Source: a virus. From it: 43,815 bases of DNA. The first letter of the stretch is position 1. Each line of letters opens with the position of its first letter. This document shows positions 8,202 to 17,276 of the stretch, one piece after another. The stretch is taken from positions 1-43,815 of IMG/VR virus record IMGVR_UViG_3300049716_000043, one strand, 5' to 3'. The translations under genes and the position numbers were made by a program. The notes beneath the pieces are model-generated. The model worked only from the letters and a program-made list of their open reading frames with translations. It did not search any database and was not told where the DNA came from.

Positions 8202-8599
8202 AAGACATAGCTCTGGTTACAGATGATAAAGGAACTAACGATGTTACTATCCCCTCCGAAGGCGTTTCAGGGTTCGCAGATTCGCTTTATAATAATATCT
8301 ATCTGAGTTTACATGTCAAAAAAGGGACGCTTTTTACTAACCCAGAATTCGGAAGCCGTCTTCATGAGATTCAAAAAGTAAGTGACATTTCAATCGAGAA
8401 GATCAAGCAATATTCCAACGATGCTTTGAAGTGGATTATTGCAGCCGGAAAATCCCAATCGATTACGGTTGATGTCGAACGATCAAGTTCAAGCAAAAAC
8501 GAAATAAAGCTCACCATAACTGTACTTAGAAACAATGGCGAAGAGTTCGTGGTATTCACTTGGTTCAGTGTTATCGGATCAACTAAGGGGAGTTGGTAA
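8198..8599 (+). CDS. Baseplate protein, Mu gp46 family
   Basis: A 133-aa protein with the gp46 pattern: DSLYNNIYLSLHVKKGTLFTNPEFGSRLHEIQK near residues 28-60, an amphipathic helix, then a beta segment (VDVERSSSSKNEIKLTITV). In Mu and related phages this is a wedge component related to the gp25-like lysozyme fold. It overlaps the next gene by seven bases, as is usual in this operon. Here gp46 is followed by gp48, and the gp47 homologue lies 5 kb further on. Confidence 0.8.
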   Translation: MKDIALVTDDKGTNDVTIPSEGVSGFADSLYNNIYLSLHVKKGTLFTNPEFGSRLHEIQKVSDISIEKIKQYSNDALKWIIAAGKSQSITVDVERSSSSKNEIKLTITVLRNNGEEFVVFTWFSVIGSTKGSW

Positions 8600-9111
8600 T
8601 GTTAGGACTTGGACCAAACTTTATTTTAGATAACACATTGGAATCGATGGCGGTTCAGAATTTAAAAGATTCTGCCACAACTATTATAACCGAAATGCTA
8701 CCCGATACTACCGCGTCGTTTATTGATAAATGGGAAGCTCAATACGGACTTGTTTTTGATTCGTCGTTGACCATAGAGCAAAGACGATTGCGCGTGATTT
8801 CATCCATGAGGGCGCGCGGCGGATTGTCGATTGCATATTTCGTGAGTATCGCGGAATCACTTGGGTATACTCTCGAGACCGGATCAAGCTCGAAGTGGTT
8901 TAATATCCTCGATGGGATTTATATCCCATTTAGATCCGATGTATCAAAATGCGGAGATATGATTTATGATTCGACAAATGGCGGAGAGACGTTTACTTGG
9001 CAGATATTTGGAACCAACATTGAAACAGATACCGCTTTAAGAGAAGTATTCGAAAAACTCAAACCTGTTGGAACTACAATAGAATTCACAAGTGCTGTCA
9101 TCACAGGATAA
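8593..9111 (+). CDS. Baseplate protein, Mu gp48/YmfQ family (DUF2313)
   Basis: A 172-aa protein with the core motif of the gp48/YmfQ family: DKWEAQYGLVFDSSLTIEQR, then RRLRVISSMRARGGLS and SIAESLGYTLE (residues ~47-95), and a C-terminal region ending FEKLKPVGTTIEF. In Mu gp48 belongs to the baseplate and lies just before the fibre gene. Here it is followed by a peptidase and holin-like genes instead, so the baseplate operon has been rearranged. Confidence 0.8.
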   Translation: MVMLGLGPNFILDNTLESMAVQNLKDSATTIITEMLPDTTASFIDKWEAQYGLVFDSSLTIEQRRLRVISSMRARGGLSIAYFVSIAESLGYTLETGSSSKWFNILDGIYIPFRSDVSKCGDMIYDSTNGGETFTWQIFGTNIETDTALREVFEKLKPVGTTIEFTSAVITG

Positions 9112-9114
9112 TAT

Positions 9115-9759
9115 ATGCCACGTGTAATCGACTGGCTTCAACTATCAATCCCAGGCACCTGCGTCGGCTGGACCGACACGCTCGATGTTGTAGGGGCTGC
9201 TATACGCACCGGTGAAGCGGGGCCATCGGCAGCGCTTGACTCCCGGATACCTTCGCACGTCTCTATCTCTTGGCCTCGGGATAGCGGTACGCTAACGATG
9301 TTGGAGATGAATCTTCAAGACGGGATTCGCCGCTTTGACCAAATAGGCATGTGCTCGGAATCGAAATGGTCCGATCATATCGTTTTTGTGGCAGTCCCAC
9401 CGTGTCTCATCGACAATGAGGATTTACAGAGAGCAAGCTGCATGTGGTTTCAAAATCGGCTTGATGAGCATATTCCTTATCCTCTGCGCAATCTCACGCG
9501 TTTTTTGACCGATGATAAACGTCCGGTCGAGAAGTTGCCGGTATGCTCGATGCTTTACGTTCTGTATTTGCAATGGTTGCAGCCGATCGTAAAAGATTTT
9601 GAAATACCGGAGGGCTGGACCATCGATGATTACCCGGCGCTCGTTTCGCCATTAGATTTGATGAAATGGTTTGCACAAGTCGGCTGGCTTCGAACATTTA
9701 CTAAATGGGAATCTGAGGACTACGGAAAAACTAAAACCGAAATATTAGCAAAGGATTGA
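9115..9759 (+). CDS. Papain-like cysteine peptidase, permuted NlpC/P60 type
   Basis: A 214-aa protein. The order His48 (SRIPSHVSI) before Cys144 (LPVCSMLYVLYLQ) and a late SPLDLMKWF motif match circularly permuted NlpC/P60 enzymes, which cut peptides in cell walls or act on lipids. A YPLRNLTRF stretch precedes the Cys, as is common in this class. The holin-like gene next door suggests an endolysin role. A peptidoglycan-cutting virion protein is the alternative. No signal peptide is seen. Family assignment is from motifs only. Confidence 0.6.
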   Translation: MPRVIDWLQLSIPGTCVGWTDTLDVVGAAIRTGEAGPSAALDSRIPSHVSISWPRDSGTLTMLEMNLQDGIRRFDQIGMCSESKWSDHIVFVAVPPCLIDNEDLQRASCMWFQNRLDEHIPYPLRNLTRFLTDDKRPVEKLPVCSMLYVLYLQWLQPIVKDFEIPEGWTIDDYPALVSPLDLMKWFAQVGWLRTFTKWESEDYGKTKTEILAKD

Positions 9760-9762
9760 CAA

Positions 9763-9990
9763 ATGAATTCTAAATTTTTATCTCTCGGAATGAATGACCT
9801 AAGTAAAGGTATTGTTGTTTCAATCGGCGCGAGCGTGTTGACTGCAATCGTTCCCATGCTGCAAAGCGGGCAGGTCCCTAATATAGCCCAACTGAAGCAA
9901 ATCGGGCTTTCGGGTGTCGCGGCGGGGATTGCGTACCTTGTAAAAAATCTGTTTACAAATTCAAAAAATCAGATGGGGACGCCGGAATGA
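9763..9990 (+). CDS. Holin-like small membrane protein
   Basis: A 75-aa protein with two hydrophobic stretches (GIVVSIGASVLTAIVPML and GLSGVAAGIAYLVKNLF) separated by a polar turn with QVPNIAQLKQI, and a charged C-terminus. This layout resembles two-helix holin-like proteins of phages from several gram-negative groups. It lies four bases behind the peptidase, giving a likely lysis pair. A holin would make membrane holes that release or activate the endolysin. Confidence 0.6.
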   Translation: MNSKFLSLGMNDLSKGIVVSIGASVLTAIVPMLQSGQVPNIAQLKQIGLSGVAAGIAYLVKNLFTNSKNQMGTPE

Positions 9991-10202
9991 TTTATGCGCT
10001 CTCTCTATTATTCATTTCGATGATCTCAACCCCGACTCCGATCCGCATTATCCGCGAAACGGAACTCGGGCGGTACGATACGTTGATTGACACGGCGCGA
10101 TACGCGGTTGATCTCGGGAACGTGCAGAAAGTTACAACGCTACACCACGGGGAGCGAACGCTGAGACCACCGAAGGAATGGTTTGAGGAAATTTACAATT
10201 GA
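9987..10202 (+). CDS. Small protein with hydrophobic N-terminus, lysis-region
   Basis: A 71-aa protein overlapping the holin-like gene by four bases (ATGA). Residues 1-16 (MIYALSLLFISMISTP) could be a signal peptide or membrane anchor. The rest is charged (RIIRETELGRYDTLIDTA, PKEWFEEIYN). Position after a holin and an exported N-terminus would suit a spanin-like partner, but no lipobox or coiled coil is visible. Function unknown. Confidence 0.5.
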   Translation: MIYALSLLFISMISTPTPIRIIRETELGRYDTLIDTARYAVDLGNVQKVTTLHHGERTLRPPKEWFEEIYN

Positions 10203-10387
10203 ACATCAAACACGCAAAGCGCCTGCTCGATTCGCTCCCCGACGGCGCGGAGGTGACGTGCATCGATGTGCAGATTGACGGCGGAGAGCGGCTGTATCTC
10301 GGGAGAACCGAACCAACACGGGAACCGGAACAGTATGAGGTTGAGACGCGGCAGTTTACACAAGCGAATTTTGAGAGGTTGAAATGA
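10199..10387 (+). CDS. Hypothetical protein
   Basis: A 62-aa ORF with a TTG start overlapping the preceding stop (TTGA). It is rich in charged residues, with a beta-like EVTCIDVQIDGGERLYLGR segment. It links through another ATGA overlap (10384) to the next gene, so the four small genes from 9987 to 10800 are one translationally coupled string. I do not recognise it. Confidence 0.5.
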   Translation: MNIKHAKRLLDSLPDGAEVTCIDVQIDGGERLYLGRTEPTREPEQYEVETRQFTQANFERLK

Positions 10388-10800
10388 GCGCGACTCTATA
10401 TTGGGTGATACATAACAGCGTTGACCGTTCCGGCGAGTGCGTCGCAGTGCTTGACATTTGGCCGACCGATTTCGATGAGCGGATTTATCGTAACCCGATT
10501 CCTAAGCACCTTGTACGCGGGGAGTCCTCGGTCGATTCTCTGCCCGTAGGCGCGCAACGACAAGCGTTTGACATTGTGATACCTTTTATGAGCGCAGAAC
10601 AGGTTGACGCGCTCGCGGGGCAGTTTGAAACGATAATGGGCGCGAATGTGCATTGTCCTATGCTCGATGAATTGTGCGGCATGGTGCCGATACCAGGGCT
10701 GCGTGATATGGTGCTGGGGTTAGTTGCGCCGTGCGTGGTGCAGTATTGTGCTCCGGCTCCGGTGGTTCATACCTGTCCGACTTGCGGGAGGGCTTACTAA
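10384..10800 (+). CDS. Hypothetical protein with C-terminal CxxC
   Basis: A 138-aa protein, not recognised. It begins MSATLYWVIHNSVDRSGECV and ends VVHTCPTCGRAY, a half zinc-ribbon that could bind metal as a dimer or form a disulphide. Pro/Val-rich sequence precedes it. The stop TAA at 10798-10800 touches the ATG of the spike gene at 10801. Confidence 0.5.
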   Translation: MSATLYWVIHNSVDRSGECVAVLDIWPTDFDERIYRNPIPKHLVRGESSVDSLPVGAQRQAFDIVIPFMSAEQVDALAGQFETIMGANVHCPMLDELCGMVPIPGLRDMVLGLVAPCVVQYCAPAPVVHTCPTCGRAY

Positions 10801-12608
10801 TGGCGAATTATTTCATCTCGAACACATGGGGCAATGACGCGAATAGCGGACTATCATTTGATTTGGCGCTGAAAACACTAAAACAAGCATCGGCGCTGAC
10901 GCTCGCGGCAGGAGATAAACTATGGATTGCTGCGGATGTAAATGAAACTAATTCGACCACGATAACCATTGGTCAAAACGGAACTAAAAACAATTATATC
11001 AGTTTCATCGGCAGTCCGCGTCCGGCTATTTCGTTGACCGGAGATTTTACAAATGGTAACAGTACCCTTGCAAATATCAACACCACAATAACCGAGGCGC
11101 TGCACCTCTCCCGTGACATTATCGGGCCTGACGGTGCTACCTACATGATCGGCCGAGTTATCAGTACCTCATCGGTACAACTCAATCGCGTATATGCAGG
11201 TGCTACGGCAACAGGTGTGGCATTTACAGTTAATAAAGACGAATATTATGACACTTTTAACGCAATAAATGATAGCGCGTGGACTCACAAAAAATCGGAT
11301 TGGTTTGCGCTTGGGAATGGTCAGCCGATATTTCAGGTTAGTTCAAACCTCGTAGTTTTAACAGGCATTTCCCGCACCTGGCTTGAGTTCCAAAATTTGA
11401 GGCTTAAAACCTGGTATGCATCTGGAAGTGGTGGGACATTTAGCACTACATCGGCAAATAATTGGAGAGTTAAAAATGTTGTTGTTGATGACTTGAATAA
11501 CGCATGGCCGATGTATTATAATGGCCCAACAACATCAATAACAGAGAGCTGCGTTTTGAACATAAGGACAAGTGGCTGTGCGCTTGGAGCCATGATAGAG
11601 GTAACTTTTAAGCGCTGTTTTTTTTACTGTGCAACTAATACAGGGACTATAAACAACGCAGTATCCACTATTGATTTTATAGATTGCGGCGGATATAACA
11701 TTTTGACCGCATTGTCCGGATACGCGAGTTATCCAGTAGTTAGAATACTCGGGTCAGACATTGGGACCACTGCTGCGACGTTGGCAGGAGGCGTTACAGG
11801 TAATCACCGGCTAAGAGTTAAAAAGTCATTTTACAATGGCACTGAACAACAATTTTTAATGTCAATCGGAACTATCACAAAAAACGTCGGAGATTCAAAC
11901 GTAACTCTCCCCTCCGGCGTTGATAGCTGCATAGAAATATTCTCGAATTTACAAAGCGGCAACTATACCGGATACCGAAACAACAATGGCGGATCTATCG
12001 GATATGCTGCGCCAGTAAAGCTTCAAGCGCAAGAGATTTATTTACCAACAGGGACGCACACGCTTTCGCTTGCGATCAACTCGCAGATCAACAACTTGAC
12101 AGATCAACAATGCTGGATAGAAGCGCAACTGCCTACAGGGGCGATGTTCAGCACGTCAAACAGCCCGATTCCGATTCGCAGCACCAATTCGGATTGGAGC
12201 AATATCACATCGATAACGTTTACGCTTACAAGCGCGGGATGGGTGAAACTAAACGTCTATTTCACTTTTTATGATGCGTCAAATAAGGTTTTTATACTGT
12301 TAAAATACAGATCTCAGTATATGAAATGCCGATGGAGTGACGCGGAGCCAATTTGGGAATTACCCGTCACAATTCCCGCAACCTCCAACGTGCTCCCCGC
12401 TGAAACCGCATACGGATATATCGACGCTCCGCAAGCGGGGGCATTCGATCTGGCCGCTTACGAGGCATCACGCAACGACGCGCTCGACCCTCAAAAACTG
12501 CTGCTAAATTACAATCCGAAAAATAGGGGCGCGGTGGTGTCGGGGTTGGCAACAGTGGGCGGGGGCAGTTCAGTCATCGGCTCATCGATCATTAAAGGAG
12601 TTATATAA
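10801..12608 (+). CDS. Tail spike/adhesin with parallel beta-helix
   Basis: A 602-aa protein starting at ATG 10801, immediately after the previous stop; an in-frame upstream GTG at 10731 lies inside the previous gene and is less likely. The N-terminus (YFISNTWGNDANSGLSFDLA, ...KTLKQA) is the standard opening of right-handed beta-helix proteins of the pectate-lyase type. Later segments (VRILGSDIG, RLRVKKSFYNG) fit successive coils. Such proteins act as tail spikes that bind or degrade surface sugars. No catalytic residues can be named. It overlaps the next gene by one base (TAATG). Confidence 0.65.
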
Positions 12609-13738
12609 TGAAATTTTATTATCCGAGTGATGCGTACTATGCGGAGTTCACCACGCAGCGCTTTGATACTGGCGCGGCAACGACCTCGGACTCTCTGCCA
12701 GTAGCAACAGCAAACCGCAACGGGGTTGACGATTCTGGCTTTGCCTTGACTGTTGCACCTATCGACGCAGGGCGGTATAAAATCACGGGCACGGTTCCAG
12801 CCTACAGCTCAGGCGATATTGTAAATATTTCCATTGCTGCAACTGTCAATAGTGTCGCGGGCAAAGGTGTTGTTGATACTTTCCGTGTAGTTTCGGCTGC
12901 CAACGGATGCGCAGGAAGCAATCTCGATGCGGCGGTGAGTAGTCGATCAGCTCCGGCAACGGCTCAGGCTATTTCGTCGAATGCTGATATGACTGCAATC
13001 AAAACTCAAACCGATAAACTGCAATTCGACGGTAGCAATAATATCAAATCTGTCAAGAATGCTATCGGGGCTACTGATTTTAACGCTACGGAGAAAGCTT
13101 CGCTGAACGCTTCGACTCCAAATGCCAGTGTAACTGTCGATACCAGTGCAATTGCCAGTGCTGTTGCAAGCGCAATCAACCGCGCAGGCTTATACTCGAT
13201 TACCCTTCAAGTGAACGACATAAACGGCCTTGCAATTCCCGGGGTCAATGTGTACTTTGTCAATACTTCTGGTGTTACTGTTCGTCAAGCCCAAACTAAC
13301 AGCAACGGCGGAGTCGATCCGGCTCAGAATCTTTCGCTTGATGCGGGATCGTTTACGGTCAAGGCGTTCAAAGCGGGATATTCGATACCGAATATATCAA
13401 TTGCGGTTTCTGCTAATGCTACGGTGACCATGGTCGGCACGGCTCATTCTGCGACGCAGCCAGAAGCAAATTACCAAACTGCATACATTCAACTTGCAAA
13501 TACCGACACCGATGCGGTGATCTTTGCCGATCCGCTTCCGGACACCGGACAGGTGATAAGCAGCGCCATACTTACCGGGCACAGGGTGATGGGTGCTCTT
13601 GTAAATGGACGGTTGGAAATTGTTCTTGTTAAGGGCGGGATTTACGAAGTAATAGCGCGTACTGGAACTAAAGTTTTCCTTTCAAAAACAATCACGGTGA
13701 CAAGCGATGATATCCACGATTTAAGGAGTTACGCATAA
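12608..13738 (+). CDS. Ig-like/carboxypeptidase-regulatory domain virion protein
   Basis: A 376-aa protein. Residues 1-95 form a beta domain (MKFYYPSDAYYAEFTT...). A helical, Ala/Ser-rich linker (ASAVASAIN) follows. Residues ~195-275 resemble a carboxypeptidase regulatory-like or Big-type domain: YSITLQVNDINGLAIPGVNV, then TNSNGGVDPAQNLSLDAGSF and VKAFKAGYSIPNISIAV. A last beta segment ends the protein. Such modules decorate phage adhesins. It sits between the spike and baseplate J and probably forms part of the same adhesin complex. Confidence 0.55.
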   Translation: MKFYYPSDAYYAEFTTQRFDTGAATTSDSLPVATANRNGVDDSGFALTVAPIDAGRYKITGTVPAYSSGDIVNISIAATVNSVAGKGVVDTFRVVSAANGCAGSNLDAAVSSRSAPATAQAISSNADMTAIKTQTDKLQFDGSNNIKSVKNAIGATDFNATEKASLNASTPNASVTVDTSAIASAVASAINRAGLYSITLQVNDINGLAIPGVNVYFVNTSGVTVRQAQTNSNGGVDPAQNLSLDAGSFTVKAFKAGYSIPNISIAVSANATVTMVGTAHSATQPEANYQTAYIQLANTDTDAVIFADPLPDTGQVISSAILTGHRVMGALVNGRLEIVLVKGGIYEVIARTGTKVFLSKTITVTSDDIHDLRSYA

Positions 13739-14694
13739 TGAACGCATACACCAAATCATTCGATGATATTCTTGAGGGATTGCTTACCAGTTGGCGAACG
13801 CAATTCCCCGATGCCGACACGTCCGTCGGAAGCATGATATTTATAAAATGCGTCGCGCTTGCTTCGGCGTTGTGGAGCGCGTACCGATATCAAGATTGGA
13901 TTCTCCGGCAAAGTTTCATCGATGAGTGTGATTCATCAACGCTTGACCGTCACGCTGCGCTATACGACGTGTGGAGGCTCGCGGGAGAGAACGACGCGTC
14001 GCTATCTTCGCGCCTATTGACAAAAATCAGGACTCCGCCGGCGGGCGGGAATAAAAACGACTGGTTGAGCTGGCCGAAAGATGTAGGAATTTCTTATTCC
14101 TACATTCCCGGAAATATTCCTGTCGTTGTAGGTGATGTTTTTATCGATGAGGGCGCGCGCGGCGCTGGCTCAATCAACGTCGTGCTTACCGGGGCGTGGA
14201 GTGCTCCTGCATGGATAAATACTTACGCCTACGTTGCGGGTTCTGTCGTGTCATGGAGCGGAAGGACATTCCAAACTACTGCGGGAGGCGTATCTAACGG
14301 ATCCAATCCGACAAGCGATACCGGCGTTGTGTGGGTTGATATTACAGGCAATGTCCCGCTTGATTTAGTTGACACGATAACCAATCACATAAACGACGTC
14401 CGCCCGGTAGGCATTTGGGATTTCCTTGTAGTTCCTATCGAGAAGCATAATGCAAATATATCGATCACGGTCACCGGGACAACGAGCGTGCAGAGGGTGA
14501 CGATTGCGGAGGCTATCAATCAATATATCCGTAACCTGACACCGGGACGAACGCTTTACGGAGCGTCTATAGTGTCAATTGCAATTGAAAACGGCGCGCT
14601 CGATTGCACCATGCCGACAAACGTTGCTCCAACATGGGGGCCGATTTCTTACGAGATGATTTGGCCGGGCGCAATCACGGTGATTGCGGGGTAA
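13738..14694 (+). CDS. Baseplate J-like protein (Mu gp47) with inserted CBM-like module
   Basis: A 318-aa protein with gp47/baseplate-J features: PDADTSVGSMIFIKCVALAS near the N-terminus, DRHAALYDVWRLAGENDASL (residues ~70-90), RLLTKIRTPPAGGNKNDW, and a C-terminal NHINDVRPVGIWDFLVVP. Residues ~152-204 do not belong to the usual fold: AYVAGSVVSWSGRTFQTT...NPTSDTGVVWVDI has the Trp/Tyr/Gly spacing of CBM5/12-type carbohydrate-binding modules. The protein is a wedge component linking the hub to fibres. It overlaps the preceding stop by one base. Confidence 0.8.
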   Translation: MNAYTKSFDDILEGLLTSWRTQFPDADTSVGSMIFIKCVALASALWSAYRYQDWILRQSFIDECDSSTLDRHAALYDVWRLAGENDASLSSRLLTKIRTPPAGGNKNDWLSWPKDVGISYSYIPGNIPVVVGDVFIDEGARGAGSINVVLTGAWSAPAWINTYAYVAGSVVSWSGRTFQTTAGGVSNGSNPTSDTGVVWVDITGNVPLDLVDTITNHINDVRPVGIWDFLVVPIEKHNANISITVTGTTSVQRVTIAEAINQYIRNLTPGRTLYGASIVSIAIENGALDCTMPTNVAPTWGPISYEMIWPGAITVIAG

Positions 14695-15699
14695 TTGGTG
14701 GATACGATCAAACTTAATGTTGACGGTTACGAAATATCGAATTTCACTTCTTATTCCGTCGATTCGGAGATGTTCAGCGGGGCCGACGAATTTTCGTTCG
14801 AGACTTCCGGAATGGTGCCCGATATTATAAAGGTCGGGAAACTCTGTACGCTTTCCGTAAACGGGCGCATTGAACTTACAGGTATAATCAATCGGGTGGC
14901 AACCAAGTACGACAAGGGCGGCATATCCGCGACGATATCTGGGCGGGATTTGATCGGACTTCTTTGCGATCATCACACGAACGACTTTGCTGAAGCGGAT
15001 AGCCTGAACGGGGTGAGTCTTAAAGCCCTCGCGCTTCGACTTATGAGAGACGTTCCCTTCATCAAAAAAAGTGATGTGATTTTCGAAGACGGATCTGCCG
15101 GGATGATCGGGCCGCCCACTTACGGATGCATTGAACCGGGTGCAACGGTATTTGGAGCACTCAAACATTACGCTTCGCATAATGGATTGATTTTCTATTC
15201 GTCAACCAACGGGAAATTGATATTCGGGAAACCAAAATCTTCGGGAAATCCGCTCTATGGTTTGACCTGCAGGCGTGACGGGTTCGGGAATAATATCATG
15301 AGCGGGAGCCACGATGATGATATTTCTGGCGCCTATAGTGTAACAACCGTTCAGGCTCAAAGCCAATTCGGGGATACTGATTCGGCGAGCCGATCGATTA
15401 AGGGATTCCCTTTTTTCAAGCCGATGATTACCCAAGCCAACACCGAAAACCCGTCAAGCGATGCGCTGCAAATTGTCGAAGAGCAGCGGGCGAGTATGAA
15501 AAAATGGAGCTATACGGTTGCCGGGCATAGTTCAAATGGTAACAATTATTCAGTGAATACAATTGTGACTGTTGACGATGATATATTCGGCACGCATGAA
15601 GCGCTTTTGATTTACGGGCGCACCTACAAATTAAGTAAAAGTGATGGCGTAACAACAGAACTTAAACTCGGGGCGCTGGGCCTCAAAATGGGGGGATAA
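14695..15699 (+). CDS. Baseplate hub protein, Mu gp44/P family
   Basis: A 334-aa protein beginning TTG (14695) or the adjacent GTG (14698). The N-terminal sequence (KLNVDGYEISNFTSYSVDSE, then FSFETSG and CTLSVNGRIELTGIINRV) and the ISGRDLIGLLCDHH motif match gp44-like hub proteins, which correspond to T4 gp27. They form the central ring above the membrane-piercing spike encoded by the next gene. In Mu gp44 precedes gp45-gp48; here gp44-gp45 close the operon. Confidence 0.8.
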   Translation: MVDTIKLNVDGYEISNFTSYSVDSEMFSGADEFSFETSGMVPDIIKVGKLCTLSVNGRIELTGIINRVATKYDKGGISATISGRDLIGLLCDHHTNDFAEADSLNGVSLKALALRLMRDVPFIKKSDVIFEDGSAGMIGPPTYGCIEPGATVFGALKHYASHNGLIFYSSTNGKLIFGKPKSSGNPLYGLTCRRDGFGNNIMSGSHDDDISGAYSVTTVQAQSQFGDTDSASRSIKGFPFFKPMITQANTENPSSDALQIVEEQRASMKKWSYTVAGHSSNGNNYSVNTIVTVDDDIFGTHEALLIYGRTYKLSKSDGVTTELKLGALGLKMGG

Positions 15700-16218
15700 A
15701 TGCTTGCAATCTTATTTCGTGGCGTTATTGATTCGGTAAAGCAAGAAGCGGGGAAACTCGCAACGGTGATTGCTAAGGGGCGCGCAGGCGAAAGGATTTG
15801 GGATCGACCGATAATGCAGCACTTCGGTTTTATGTCGAATCCGTTACCCGGCAGTGCGTGCCTTGTGCTCAAAGAAGGTGGAAATTTTTACGTAATCGCA
15901 TCCGACAAGCTATCGGCTCGCTTTGTTCTCGAAGAAGGGGAAGTATGCCTTTACACGAGCGAAACTAATTGCATCAGGATAAAGCAGAGCGGTGAAATAG
16001 TGGTGAAGTCGAATAGCGTGACGGTGGATGCGGCGGAAGTGAAGTTGAGTAATGGGGAGAGTTTGAAGAAGCTGGTGACGGAGGATATTATTGAGACGTT
16101 GAATAAGCATATCCACGCGGTATCTGGGGCAGTTACCGGACCAGCAGAGAGCGCACTTGCAATAGTCAGTCCGTTTAGTGTTGCAGCTCATGCAACTTCA
16201 AAGACTACGGCGGCATAA
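15700..16218 (+). CDS. Baseplate spike, Mu gp45 family
   Basis: A 172-aa protein directly after the hub gene. Its opening (RGVIDSVKQEAG..ATVIAKGR, IWDRPIMQHFGFMSNPLPGS) is the OB-fold part of gp45-like spikes. The region IRIKQSGEIVVKSNSVTVDA is a run of short beta-helix repeats. The end (IIETLNKHIHAVSG) carries a histidine-containing segment that may hold the tip metal. It would form the trimeric needle that pierces the outer membrane. The stop lies two bases from the stop of the convergent HNH gene. Confidence 0.8.
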   Translation: MLAILFRGVIDSVKQEAGKLATVIAKGRAGERIWDRPIMQHFGFMSNPLPGSACLVLKEGGNFYVIASDKLSARFVLEEGEVCLYTSETNCIRIKQSGEIVVKSNSVTVDAAEVKLSNGESLKKLVTEDIIETLNKHIHAVSGAVTGPAESALAIVSPFSVAAHATSKTTAA

Positions 16219-16220
16219 GC

Positions 16221-16541
16221 CTATTCCCATTTGTCTTTTTCTTTCGCTTCCTTGACCGTCTGCCATTGCATATTTGACGTATCATCAGTCCCGCCTCTAT
16301 ACAGTGGCTTAATATGATCTATGACATATCCCGGGCACCTACAGCACGGCTTCCCGGTTGACGGGCATGGATGCGCACGCTTGAAAAGCCTAATCATTTT
16401 CGGACTTCTTTTGATTTTGCCTCTTGAGTCGCGTTCGCATGAGGAACAATAGCCATCGTGAACTAATAAAGAATCGGTTGCCGGGTAAGATGCAGTTGAG
16501 ACAAAATTGATTGTTAATAAAATGGCAACTAGTGTTTTCAT
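16221..16541 (-). CDS. Exported HNH endonuclease
   Basis: A 106-aa protein starting at ATG 16541 (a TTG at 16568 would add nine residues but lies inside the upstream gene). Residues 1-18 (MKTLVAILLTINFVSTAS) look like a Sec signal peptide. The rest has paired Cys motifs (CSSC, CRCPG) and an HNH core: VIDHIKPLYRGGTDDTSN followed by MQWQTVKEAKEKDKWE. HNH proteins cut DNA with one metal ion. A secreted copy would act in the periplasm, for example on incoming phage or plasmid DNA, or to reuse host DNA. It is the last gene of a minus-strand pair next to the repressor, so it may be expressed in the lysogen. Confidence 0.75.
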   Translation of the reverse strand: MKTLVAILLTINFVSTASYPATDSLLVHDGYCSSCERDSRGKIKRSPKMIRLFKRAHPCPSTGKPCCRCPGYVIDHIKPLYRGGTDDTSNMQWQTVKEAKEKDKWE

Positions 16542-16548
16542 GACAATG

Positions 16549-17205
16549 TTAATTGCTGCCTTTATCAAAGTCAGTTGTATAAAAAACCTTACCTGTGGAA
16601 TCTATAAAGAAAACTTTATTCTCTATATTGTATCCATTAAATCCATTTTTAGCCCTGAATTTGCATCTTACATAATAATCGCTTCCTTCATGCTTTACTT
16701 TGCTCCAGTTTACATATTCAACAGAAGACGGATCTCGTAAAGTAGCATTCAGATATTCTTTGATTTGACGAACAGAAGCATCATAATCATCATTGTAAAC
16801 GATGTCTTTTTTAGGAGAGTTTGCCGCCACTTCGTCTGAGTTCTTTTTTACTTTATACACTACAATACAAATTATTGTTATTAATACCATTGCAATAGCT
16901 ATTATTGGGCCTGAGACTTCATCCTGAGAATTATTAATGTTGGTATTGCGCGGGCGGGAATTGATTGAAGGGCTTGATGGAATTTGAAGTAGTTGGAATT
17001 CAATTTTTTTACCACACTTAGGGCAAAAACTATCATTGGGATTAAGATTGTTTCCACATTGAGAACAAAAACTATTGGCAATAATTACCGGTGAATTTAT
17101 TTCTTGTTTGGGTTGTTTTGAGCAATTATCACAAAGTAACAACCTTCCAGAATCGCCATTTTCTTGTGATTCAAATAGTTTACCACACTTAATACACTTG
17201 TTCAT
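16549..17205 (-). CDS. Double zinc-ribbon membrane protein
   Basis: A 218-aa protein. Residues 1-65 hold three CxxC-type pairs plus one more (CIKCGKLF, LCDNCS, CSQCGNN, CPKCGKK), giving two zinc ribbons. A Ser/Asn-rich linker and one transmembrane helix follow (GPIIAIAMVLITIICIVVY, ~98-118). The outer C-terminal domain contains IKEYLNATLRDPSSVEYVNW and YYVRCKFRAKNGFNGYNIEN, a conserved-type segment found in many small bacterial membrane proteins of unknown function. The gene has its own promoter at 17279-17307 and is followed eight bases later by the HNH gene. A lysogenic conversion or exclusion role is plausible but unproven. Confidence 0.65.
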   Translation of the reverse strand: MNKCIKCGKLFESQENGDSGRLLLCDNCSKQPKQEINSPVIIANSFCSQCGNNLNPNDSFCPKCGKKIEFQLLQIPSSPSINSRPRNTNINNSQDEVSGPIIAIAMVLITIICIVVYKVKKNSDEVAANSPKKDIVYNDDYDASVRQIKEYLNATLRDPSSVEYVNWSKVKHEGSDYYVRCKFRAKNGFNGYNIENKVFFIDSTGKVFYTTDFDKGSN

Positions 17206-17276
17206 TGATTCTTCCCTCCCCCATATAAATATTATAATTTAGTTTTGGAGATTTTGAAAGAGAATCGAAAACAAAC

